Translations under genes and position numbers: made by a program
Notes under the pieces: model-generated
The model's input: only the letters and a program-made list of their open reading frames with translations
The model's database searches: none
What the model was told of the DNA's origin: nothing
In this document: one piece after another, positions 1-6,725 of the stretch
Position numbering within the stretch: position 1 is the first letter of the stretch
Layout of the letters: every line of letters starts with the position of its first letter
Origin: Colwellia demingiae
Lineage (GTDB): Bacteria > Pseudomonadota > Gammaproteobacteria > Enterobacterales > Alteromonadaceae
NCBI RefSeq assembly: GCF_007954275.1
Contig: NZ_VOLT01000017.1
Location: forward strand, 1 to 50,169
DNA: 50,169 bases
Reading direction: 5' to 3'

Positions 1-890
1 TCGTTAACGGTGATAAAGAAGCGGTTGATGTGTTATTAAGTGACGAACGCATTAAAGCGGTTAGTTTTGTTGGCTCAACACCGATTGCTGAGTACATTTA
101 CACCACAGCGAATGCGAATGGCAAACGCTGTCAGGCACTGGGCGGCGCGAAAAATCACGCCATCATTATGCCTGATGCAGACATGGACAACGCGGTAAAT
201 CAATTGTTGGGTGCAGCCTTTGGCTCCTCTGGAGAGCGTTGTATGGCGTTATCTGTCGCTGTTGCTGTAGGCGACGAAGCGGCGGATGCCTTAGTGGAAA
301 AAATGACGGTAGCGATGAAAAACCTCAGTGTTGGCGCTCATGACGATGCCAGTAATGATTTTGGCCCCGTCATTACACAAGCACACAAAGAAAAAGTAGA
401 AGGTTACATCACCAGCGCGCAAAATCAGGGAGCAACAATTGTTGTCGATGGTCGCCAGCCACACGTTAAGGGTTATGAAAACGGCTTCTTTGTTGGCGCA
501 ACCTTAATTGATGGTGTTACGCCTGAAATGGACAGTTACGTTGCTGAAATCTTTGGTCCAGTATTGCAAGTCATGCGCGTTAAAACCATGCAAGAAGCAA
601 TGCAGTTAATTAACGACCATGAGTACGGCAATGGTACCTGTATCTTTACCCGTGATGGTGAAGCGGCGCGTTATTTCTCTGATAACATTCAAGTGGGTAT
701 GGTTGGCATTAATGTACCACTACCTGTGCCTGTTGCTTATCATAGCTTTGGTGGCTGGAAGCGTTCATTATTTGGCGATTTACATGCTTATGGTCCTGAT
801 GGCGTTCGTTTTTACACCAAGCGTAAAACCATCACCCAACGCTGGCCTTCAAGCGGTGTGCGTGAAGGAGCAAGCTTCGCGTTTGCTTAG
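1..890 (+). CDS. mmsA: Methylmalonate-semialdehyde dehydrogenase (CoA-acylating), 3' part
   Basis: The 5' end lies outside the window; the reading frame is open from base 3 (VNGDKEAVDVLLSDE). MmsA oxidises methylmalonate semialdehyde or malonate semialdehyde to propionyl-CoA or acetyl-CoA with NAD and CoA, in valine, inositol or beta-alanine breakdown. Seen here: the cofactor segment SFVGSTPIAEYIY, the block LGGAKNHAIIMPDADMD, the catalytic cysteine in GSSGERCMALS and the C-terminal HSFGGWKRSLFGD. The pieces of sequence match MmsA better than generic aldehyde dehydrogenases, in particular GGAKNHA and GERCMA. About 295 residues of roughly 500 are present. A strong hairpin follows 27 bases after the stop, so it probably ends its own transcript, separate from the cupin gene. 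The neighbouring aldehyde dehydrogenase and amine oxidase suggest that it takes malonate semialdehyde made from beta-alanine; that is inference. Confidence 0.93.
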   Translation, partial: VNGDKEAVDVLLSDERIKAVSFVGSTPIAEYIYTTANANGKRCQALGGAKNHAIIMPDADMDNAVNQLLGAAFGSSGERCMALSVAVAVGDEAADALVEKMTVAMKNLSVGAHDDASNDFGPVITQAHKEKVEGYITSAQNQGATIVVDGRQPHVKGYENGFFVGATLIDGVTPEMDSYVAEIFGPVLQVMRVKTMQEAMQLINDHEYGNGTCIFTRDGEAARYFSDNIQVGMVGINVPLPVPVAYHSFGGWKRSLFGDLHAYGPDGVRFYTKRKTITQRWPSSGVREGASFAFA

Positions 891-916
891 TTAACTTGGC
901 GGAAGCAATATAAAAC

Positions 917-949
917 AAAGAGCGGCGGAATATTTCAGCGCCGCCCTTT
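917..949 (+). terminator. Terminator-like hairpin after mmsA
   Basis: An 11-bp stem (917-927 with 939-949, one A-C mismatch) encloses an 11-base loop. The stem core is GCGGCG/CGCCGC and it is bounded by AAAG and CTTT. The T tract is only the three bases within the arm, so termination efficiency is uncertain. Confidence 0.6.
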
Positions 950-977
950 GCAACTCACCAACAAGAGAATACAAGTT

Positions 978-1760
978 ATGTCGAACCAAAAAGTTACTAG
1001 ATTAAGTCCTAATCCTCAAGGCTTTGGCCATGTTCGTGACGAATTAGATCCCCAAATGTTCGCTTCAGCATTACCGGTTCAGCATACTCATGTTTATTAT
1101 GAAGACGATAAGCTAGGTCTTTATATTGGTGTATGGGATACCTCAACAATGGTCGAAGCCGCTGGCCCCTATCCTTGTGACGAATTTATGTATTTACTTG
1201 AGGGTGAAGTAGAGATAAAGAATAGTAAAACGGGTACGATGGAAAAAGTACAAGCAGGCGAAGCTTTTGTTATTCCTAAAGGTTACGATTGTCAGTGGCA
1301 TCAGACTGGTTATCTGCGCAAATTTTTCGTAATTTCAGAGCATCCAAAAGAAGAAATCCCCGCTACACCCGTTGTTGAGTGCATCATTAAGCCTCAAGTT
1401 AATAGTTCTACTCAGACAATCATTCAGAATAGTGCTGGGATTGAGATTGAAGAAACGGAAATACCTTTTGTGATCAAAGGAAACGAACCAGTGCAAAAAT
1501 ATCTGCCTTATTATAAAGATCATACTGGAAAATTCATTGCTGGCAGCTGGCAGAGTGAAGCATTCGAGACTGAAATTCAGCCCTTCCCACGCAATGAGTT
1601 TGTTTATTTACAATCAGGCTCAATAGTCATTACTGAACAAGAAGGTGATGAGCAGGAGTTTAAAGCTGGCGATGCTTTTTTTGTCCCTCAGGGCGTTTTA
1701 TGCAGCTGGAAAGCAACAGGTGACGTGCGTACATTTTATGCGATTTTACAATCAATCTAA
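978..1760 (+). CDS. Tandem cupin (bicupin) protein, DUF861/Cupin_3 type
   Basis: A 260-residue protein with two homologous cupin domains, roughly residues 45-125 and 170-255. Each has the Cupin_3 signature: YPCDEFMYLLEGEVEI then AGEAFVIPKGYDCQWHQTG in the first, and FPRNEFVYLQSGSIVI then AGDAFFVPQGVLCSWKATG in the second. The metal-binding histidines of classical cupins are largely missing at these positions, as is common in DUF861 proteins. The start at 978 (MSNQKVTRL) is preferred to an upstream TTG at 948, which lies inside the hairpin of the preceding gene. It lies 57 bases before the aldehyde dehydrogenase gene and is probably in its operon. DUF861 proteins often accompany amine- or amino-acid-degrading FAD oxidases; the exact role, sensing or catalytic, is not known. 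Confidence 0.85.
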   Translation: MSNQKVTRLSPNPQGFGHVRDELDPQMFASALPVQHTHVYYEDDKLGLYIGVWDTSTMVEAAGPYPCDEFMYLLEGEVEIKNSKTGTMEKVQAGEAFVIPKGYDCQWHQTGYLRKFFVISEHPKEEIPATPVVECIIKPQVNSSTQTIIQNSAGIEIEETEIPFVIKGNEPVQKYLPYYKDHTGKFIAGSWQSEAFETEIQPFPRNEFVYLQSGSIVITEQEGDEQEFKAGDAFFVPQGVLCSWKATGDVRTFYAILQSI

Positions 1761-1816
1761 AAGCAATCGGACTTATCACATATTAAAAATATTTAGCATC
1801 AAGGTGTATTTCAACA

Positions 1817-3292
1817 ATGAATAATAAACATTATATCAATGGGACATGGGTTTCACAGGCTTCAAGTGAAACATTTTCGGTGATTAACCCTGCCACTGAA
1901 GCACTAATTGCTGAGATTCCAGCAGGGAACAGCGTTGATATTGATGCCGCTGTGAAAGCTGCTCGAACAGCATTCGATCAGGGGCCATGGCCTCGTTTAA
2001 GTGGCGCTGAACGCGCAGTATATCTCAGAAAAATTGCTAATATTATTACCAGACGTTTAGATGAGTTAGCCAAACTAGAAGTACTCGATAATGGTAAGCC
2101 CTATCCTGAAGCCAAATGGGATATTGAGGATACCGCCGCTACCTTTGAATTTTACGCTGGTTTAGCCGAACAACTCGATAACACATCAGAGCAAACCATT
2201 GAATTACCAGTGTCGGGCTTTAGCTCAAAAGCAATAAAAGAGCCGCTTGGCGTGGCAGGAGCTATCATTCCTTGGAATTTCCCAATGTTGATGGCGGCAT
2301 GGAAAGTTGCTCCTGCACTGGCAGCAGGTTGTTCCATCATCCTAAAACCCTCTGAAATAACGCCGCTCACAGCATTAGCGCTGGCAGAGATTGCTGATGA
2401 AGCTCAGCTCCCTGCTGGTGTGTTAAACATAGTAACAGGTTTGGGTAAAGATGCCGGACAGGCGTTAGTTGAGCACCCTGACGTTGATAAGTTGGCCTTT
2501 ACCGGTTCGATACCAACAGGATCAAAAATTATGGCTACGGCCGCCAGAGATATCAAAAATATCAGTCTAGAACTTGGCGGAAAATCCCCTTTTGTTATTT
2601 TTGAAGATAGTGATATTGAAAAAGCCGTAGAATGGATCATGTTCGGTATTTTCTGGAACCAGGGCCAGGTTTGCTCAGCAACATCGCGTGTTTTAGTGGC
2701 AAAAGAAATATATCCAGCGCTGCTTGAGCGCTTGGTTGAAGAAACGAAAAAAATCACTATCGGCCCGGGGGATCAAGATGGCGTATTACTGGGGCCTCTG
2801 GTAAATAGCGATCAATACGAAAAGGTAATAGCAGCAATTGAGCGGGGCGTTAGCGATGGAGCAACGCTAGTGACAGGCGGTCGAAGACCTCCAGGGCTAA
2901 ATGTTGGTTATTATCTTGAACCAACAATATTGACCGATATCGATGAAAATAGCTGGGTATGGAACGAAGAAATATTTGGTCCTGTTGTATGTATAAAACC
3001 ATTTAACTCTGAAAGCGAAGCTATTCGTTTAGCCAATGATTCACGTTTTGGACTCGCTGCTGCGGTGATGTCTAAAGATGAAGAACGCTGTGAGCGAGTG
3101 GCCAGAGCCTTTCGCGCTGGAATAGTTTGGGTTAACTGTTCACAACCTACCTTTGTTGAAGCGCCATGGGGTGGCTACAAACAATCAGGTATCGGTCGAG
3201 AACTCGGTCAATGGGGATTAAATAACTACCTTGAAACCAAACAAATTACCCGCTTTGACAGCAGAGAACCCTGGGGATGGTATATCAAATAA
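1817..3292 (+). CDS. NAD-dependent aldehyde dehydrogenase, betaine-aldehyde/aminoaldehyde type
   Basis: A 491-residue, full-length member of the ALDH superfamily, which oxidises an aldehyde to the acid with NAD(P). Motifs in order: PWNFPMLMAAWKVAPALAAG and LKPSEITPL (nucleotide fold), FTGSIPTG (cofactor loop), the general base in LELGGKSPF (Glu near residue 254), the nucleophile in GQVCSATSR (Cys near residue 288), EEIFGPVV, and the C-terminal PWGGYKQSGIGRELG. The C-terminal WVNCSQPTFVEAPWGG resembles plant and bacterial betaine- or 4-aminobutyraldehyde dehydrogenases. It follows the cupin gene and precedes an FAD amine oxidase, so its substrate is probably the aldehyde made by that oxidase, as PuuB and PuuC work together in putrescine use. 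Substrate assignment is inference. Confidence 0.9.
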   Translation: MNNKHYINGTWVSQASSETFSVINPATEALIAEIPAGNSVDIDAAVKAARTAFDQGPWPRLSGAERAVYLRKIANIITRRLDELAKLEVLDNGKPYPEAKWDIEDTAATFEFYAGLAEQLDNTSEQTIELPVSGFSSKAIKEPLGVAGAIIPWNFPMLMAAWKVAPALAAGCSIILKPSEITPLTALALAEIADEAQLPAGVLNIVTGLGKDAGQALVEHPDVDKLAFTGSIPTGSKIMATAARDIKNISLELGGKSPFVIFEDSDIEKAVEWIMFGIFWNQGQVCSATSRVLVAKEIYPALLERLVEETKKITIGPGDQDGVLLGPLVNSDQYEKVIAAIERGVSDGATLVTGGRRPPGLNVGYYLEPTILTDIDENSWVWNEEIFGPVVCIKPFNSESEAIRLANDSRFGLAAAVMSKDEERCERVARAFRAGIVWVNCSQPTFVEAPWGGYKQSGIGRELGQWGLNNYLETKQITRFDSREPWGWYIK

Positions 3293-3346
3293 TACTATGA
3301 TTTGACGTACAGACTCCAAAATATAACAAAATTCTTATGAGAGTGA

Positions 3347-4759
3347 ATGATGAAACAGCACCTTGATGCATTAAAAGATTCGAAATATTGTCCCCTTTGG
3401 CATGATCAGGATATTCGACCAGAAACTTTACCAGCCTTGTCAGCAGATACAAGCTGCGAGCTATTAATTGTTGGTGGTGGTTTTACCGGTCTGTGGGCCG
3501 CCCTTCAAGCCAAAGAACGCCAGCCCGACGCAAATATTATCTTGATCGAGAAAACAACAATATCCGACGGTGCTTCCGGACGGAACGGTGGGTTTTTAAG
3601 TTCGAGCCTGGCCCACGGAGAAACCAATACCGACCATCAATTCCCCGGCGAGGCGGATAAACTACATCAATTGGGACAACAAAATCTCAAAGAATTTATC
3701 GAGACACTTGAACGTTATAATATTGATGCCCGTTATGAAAAAGTTGGTGAGACTTCAGTTGCAACTGACCAACCATCAGTAGATGCACTGCGTGCAACTT
3801 ACGAGTCAGAAAAAGAGAAAGGCGAGGATGTTGTCTGGTTTAACCAAGATGAAATGCAGGCACAGGTAAATTCACCAACCTATTTAGCCGGTTTATGGTA
3901 TCGCGGAGGACAAGACGGCGTAGTAGACCCTGCCCGTTTATGTTGGGGATTAAAGCGAGTTATCCTAGAGCTTGGCGTGCGTATTTATGAAGAAACACCA
4001 CTAACAAGCCTTAAAAAACTGGGCCGAGATAAAATGGAAGTCACCTGCTCTGACGTCGTGATTGTTAGCGATAAAGTGTTGATGGCGACCAATGCTTACC
4101 GTAACCCAATAGGTCAAGCTCGTCGGTCAATCATTCCAGTATGGGATTACCAAATTGCAACCCAGCCACTAAGCCAAGAACAGCTGGACTCTATTGGCTG
4201 GCACAAGTCTCGCCATGCAATCTCTAATCATGCCAACATGTTCCACTATTATCGATTCACTAAAGATAATCGTATTACCTGGGGTGGAGGTGGCGCTGTT
4301 CGATATTATTTTAATAACGGCATAGACCAAAGTTATGCTGACGTTCCTGAACGTTTTGCGCAATTGTCCCAAGAGTTCTTTGAAACTTTCCCTCAACTTA
4401 AAGGCGTTAAATTTACTCATCGCTGGAGCGGTATTATTGCAACCTCCACTCGTTTTTGTGTGGTGCCTGGGGTAGCTTATGATGGGCGCGTTGCATGGGC
4501 TATCGGTTACACCGGTTTGGGGGTTGGCGCTTCTCGATTTGGTGCCAGAATAGGTATCGAACTACTGGGCTATAAGCCAAGTGAAATCCTCGATATGCAA
4601 TTTGTGAAAAAGAAACCAATACCATGGGCACCAGAGCCACTTCGTTGGATTGGTGTATACCTGACTCATAAGGCGCTAGAAAAAGCTGATGCTAATGGTG
4701 GTAAACGTGGATTATGGCTTAAACTTTTAGATATGCTTAACCTAGGCTTCACTTGTTAA
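3347..4759 (+). CDS. FAD-dependent amine/amino-acid oxidoreductase (DadA/PuuB-like)
   Basis: A 470-residue flavoenzyme of the DAO superfamily. The N-terminal dinucleotide fold ELLIVGGGFTGLWAALQA (residues about 36-53) is followed by IEKTTISDGASGRNGGF, typical of PuuB/OrdL-like gamma-glutamylputrescine oxidases and related deaminating oxidases. The C-terminal GVAYDGRVAWAIGYTGLGV is the second FAD-binding stretch. The start is two ATGs in tandem (3347 and 3350) behind GAGAGTG. These enzymes oxidise a C-N bond to an imine that hydrolyses to an aldehyde; the aldehyde dehydrogenase 54 bases upstream could take that product. The C-terminal approximately 60 residues (LRWIGVYLTHKALEKAD...) contain a hydrophobic patch that may touch the membrane. 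The substrate is not established. Confidence 0.85.
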   Translation: MMKQHLDALKDSKYCPLWHDQDIRPETLPALSADTSCELLIVGGGFTGLWAALQAKERQPDANIILIEKTTISDGASGRNGGFLSSSLAHGETNTDHQFPGEADKLHQLGQQNLKEFIETLERYNIDARYEKVGETSVATDQPSVDALRATYESEKEKGEDVVWFNQDEMQAQVNSPTYLAGLWYRGGQDGVVDPARLCWGLKRVILELGVRIYEETPLTSLKKLGRDKMEVTCSDVVIVSDKVLMATNAYRNPIGQARRSIIPVWDYQIATQPLSQEQLDSIGWHKSRHAISNHANMFHYYRFTKDNRITWGGGGAVRYYFNNGIDQSYADVPERFAQLSQEFFETFPQLKGVKFTHRWSGIIATSTRFCVVPGVAYDGRVAWAIGYTGLGVGASRFGARIGIELLGYKPSEILDMQFVKKKPIPWAPEPLRWIGVYLTHKALEKADANGGKRGLWLKLLDMLNLGFTC

Positions 4760-4772
4760 ATGCCCAATTTTG

Positions 4773-4778
4773 TATAAT
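4773..4778 (+). promoter_or_regulatory. Possible -10 element for the EamA gene
   Basis: A perfect TATAAT lies 14 bases after the stop of the oxidase gene and 52 bases before the chosen start of the permease. No -35 element is seen at normal spacing (TTGTTA at 4753 is only 14 bases away). A short inverted repeat GCTCC/GGAGC (near 4799-4813) follows in the leader. Confidence 0.3.
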
Positions 4779-4829
4779 ATACGGCCCTCAATTTATATGC
4801 TCCTAAGTGGGAGCAAAAAGAGCTTATCT

Positions 4830-5798
4830 ATGACAGTTATATCACCTCGTATTGCAACCCTGTTGCTGCTTATAGTCTGCTTTATTTGGGGGGTAGAATT
4901 TGTCCCCATTGATCTCGCTATTGAAGTTATGCCAACGAATACCTTCAATGCTATCCGTTTTGCTGTTGCGACACTTTCGATGCTACCTCTGCTTTGGTTT
5001 GTGCAAAAGAAAGGTAAAGGTACTGATAAGCCTATCGACTATGTCCTATTAATAAGATCGGGTATGTTGCTGGGATTTTTTCTCTTTATTGGTTTCTATA
5101 CCCAGACTGAAGGAATGCGTTTTACCACGGTGACTAATGCTGGTTTTATTACCGGTCTGTGTGTGCCTCTTGTTCCTGTATTAGGTTTTTTAATATTTCG
5201 AAATGTTGTTCCTAAGTCGGTATGGATAGGCGTTGTTACCGCAACGGCGGGTCTCTATATGTTAACCGTTGGAGACAAGTTGGTCTTTAATAAAGGCGAT
5301 ATTCTAGTGTTGATCTGCGCCTTTGGTTTTGCCGGGCACATCATTATGACCGATCGCTTCGTCGATAACTTACCCATCATTCCATTAAGTATTGTACAAA
5401 TTTTTGCGGTATCACTTTATAGTACGATAGCTATATTTATTGGCCCTGATCCTGCTTTTTATTATCAAAATGCCGAACCCGTTAGTTGGCATCAGCAATT
5501 GTTTACCCCCTTGATGATGTTTGCCATTTTAGTTTCTGGGATCTTGGGTACTGCTTACGCTTTCTGGGCTCAATCGGTAAGCCAGAGATTGCTCAAACCC
5601 CATAAAGTAGCGCTTATCTTTGCTGCAGAACCCGTCTTCGCTTGCATTGCCGCTTGGGTATTTTTGGACGAAGTTCTTGGTGAAAAAGGCATGATTGGTG
5701 CGGGGTTAATTCTTGCTGGAATGCTTGTCTCAGAGTTAGGTGATCGGAAAAAACAACCAGAACTCAGACCGCTTGATCAGACAGCGGCACTGAAATAG
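4830..5798 (+). CDS. EamA/DMT-family membrane transporter
   Basis: A 322-residue polytopic inner-membrane protein with about ten hydrophobic segments in two EamA repeats. The first begins at IATLLLLIVCFIWGVEFV and the second at residue about 165. The diagnostic PVFACIAAWVFLDEVLG in the last quarter is the conserved end of the second repeat. DMT-superfamily members mostly export or import small metabolites. The start at 4830 (MTVISPR) is chosen because the transmembrane region begins at once and GGGAG/AGAG lie upstream; an in-frame TTG at 4770 would add 20 residues. Its place behind an amine oxidase cluster suggests substrate uptake or product efflux for that pathway, but nothing in the sequence fixes the substrate. 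Confidence 0.85.
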   Translation: MTVISPRIATLLLLIVCFIWGVEFVPIDLAIEVMPTNTFNAIRFAVATLSMLPLLWFVQKKGKGTDKPIDYVLLIRSGMLLGFFLFIGFYTQTEGMRFTTVTNAGFITGLCVPLVPVLGFLIFRNVVPKSVWIGVVTATAGLYMLTVGDKLVFNKGDILVLICAFGFAGHIIMTDRFVDNLPIIPLSIVQIFAVSLYSTIAIFIGPDPAFYYQNAEPVSWHQQLFTPLMMFAILVSGILGTAYAFWAQSVSQRLLKPHKVALIFAAEPVFACIAAWVFLDEVLGEKGMIGAGLILAGMLVSELGDRKKQPELRPLDQTAALK

Positions 5799-5799
5799 A

Positions 5800-5833
5800 A
5801 AAATCTAAAATCTAAAATCTAAAATCTAAAATC
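5800..5833 (+). repeat. Tandem 7-bp repeat (AAAATCT)
   Basis: Four perfect copies of AAAATCT and a fifth lacking the last base follow directly after the EamA stop codon. This is a microsatellite-like array outside any gene, able to vary by slippage. Confidence 0.9.
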
Positions 5834-5948
5834 AATGGGTACTAAAGATACTATTTTTTATGCCCATTAATTTCCCTTACTTCTGATAATAACTCTGACC
5901 TTTATTCACTAATCATTAGCTGAATCTGCACTGTAAACCTGTCACCAA

Positions 5949-5995
5949 TAACTATATATTGATCTAACACCTAAAAAAAACACTACATATTGTGC
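5949..5995 (+). promoter_or_regulatory. Distal pair of NrdR-like boxes
   Basis: Two 16-bp boxes related to the NrdR consensus ACACWATATATWGTGT. TAACTATATATTGATC (5949-5964) keeps the core only. ACACTACATATTGTGC (5980-5995) matches in 14 positions. Their starts are 31 bp apart, which is the usual three-turn spacing of NrdR box pairs. NrdR is the nucleotide-sensing repressor of ribonucleotide reductase operons. Confidence 0.65.
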
Positions 5996-6022
5996 TTAAT
6001 TATTTCAGTACCACAAGTTATT

Positions 6023-6036
6023 GTGATCTAAATCAA
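6023..6036 (+). promoter_or_regulatory. FNR-type binding site
   Basis: GTGATCTAAATCAA matches the FNR consensus TTGAT-N4-ATCAA at nine of ten defined positions. It lies 82 bases before nrdG. FNR activates anaerobic genes, which suits a class III ribonucleotide reductase. The left half also resembles the CRP half-site TGTGA, but the right half is FNR-like. Confidence 0.6.
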
Positions 6037-6053
6037 CAAAGCCACCCCCTGAA

Positions 6054-6100
6054 ATACTATATATTGTGTTTATTAAAACAATAACATCTATATATAGGTG
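6054..6100 (+). promoter_or_regulatory. Proximal pair of NrdR-like boxes
   Basis: ATACTATATATTGTGT (6054-6069) is a near-perfect NrdR box. 31 bp further on, 6085-6100 has the perfect core CTATATATAG but poor flanks. The last bases of the second box overlap the AGGTGA ribosome-binding site of nrdG. The pair starts exactly 105 bp after the distal pair. Confidence 0.65.
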
Positions 6101-6104
6101 ACCC

Positions 6105-6725
6105 ATGAATTTTAACTGTATTACTCCGAGTGTGGTCTTCCAAGAAGTGCCTAATGAAATTAGCCTGTGCTTTAGTATTACTGGTTGTAAGGTCGGCTGC
6201 AAAGGCTGCCACAGTACTGAGTTATGGCATGAAGATAATGGCATGTCGCTCACCAACACTAACTTCATCCAGTGGCTTAAAAAGTATCAAGGCTTAATCA
6301 GTTGCGTGGTTTTTTTTGGTGGCGAATGGCAACCCAACGCTTTAATTGAAAAGCTGATCATCGCTAAAAATCATGGTCTTAAAACTTGCCTCTACTCAGG
6401 TGAAAAACATATTGATATAAAGATTTCTCAACACCTTAATTTTTTAAAAACGGGTGCTTGGCATGAAGCTTTAGGTGGCCTAAATAGCCCGATAACCAAT
6501 CAAGTTTTTCGTGATGTCATTTCAGCAGAGAAATTAAACCATTTATTTATCAAAGATATCGATGCGAATACCTTCAATGCTAACACCGTCGATGCTGATC
6601 ATTCCCAAACTACTATTTTAGAGAGTAATCCTTTAAAGGCTAATGCTTTAGAGATTAGTGCTTTTGAAATTAGTACTTTCAAACCTTATCAATTTAATCA
6701 AGGAGCTAACAATGTTGCGGCTTAA
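6105..6725 (+). CDS. nrdG: Anaerobic ribonucleotide reductase activating protein (radical SAM)
   Basis: NrdG uses S-adenosylmethionine and a 4Fe-4S cluster to put the glycyl radical on NrdD. The cluster motif CKVGCKGCHS (CX3CX2C, residues about 29-36) follows SLCFSITG, and FFGGEW is the SAM-binding glycine stretch. Homology ends near residue 155. The last 50 residues (DANTFNANTVDAD..., KANALEISAFEISTF) are low-complexity and partly repetitive, and look like an added tail. The ribosome-binding site AGGTGA lies just before the ATG. The gene precedes nrdD and overlaps its start by 14 bases, the reverse of the E. coli nrdD-nrdG order, as in the Bdellovibrio-type subgroup. Confidence 0.9.
   Translation: MNFNCITPSVVFQEVPNEISLCFSITGCKVGCKGCHSTELWHEDNGMSLTNTNFIQWLKKYQGLISCVVFFGGEWQPNALIEKLIIAKNHGLKTCLYSGEKHIDIKISQHLNFLKTGAWHEALGGLNSPITNQVFRDVISAEKLNHLFIKDIDANTFNANTVDADHSQTTILESNPLKANALEISAFEISTFKPYQFNQGANNVAA

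Noticed and set aside
619..894. Overlapping frame within mmsA
   Set aside because: Shadow of the mmsA coding sequence in another frame, low-complexity product.
2404..2757. 117-residue antisense frame within the aldehyde dehydrogenase gene
   Set aside because: Antisense shadow of a strongly coding gene; no ribosome-binding site or family resemblance.
5949..6100. CRISPR-like regularly spaced repeat
   Set aside because: The 31-bp spacing is explained by NrdR box pairs; there are no unique spacers or long identical repeats.
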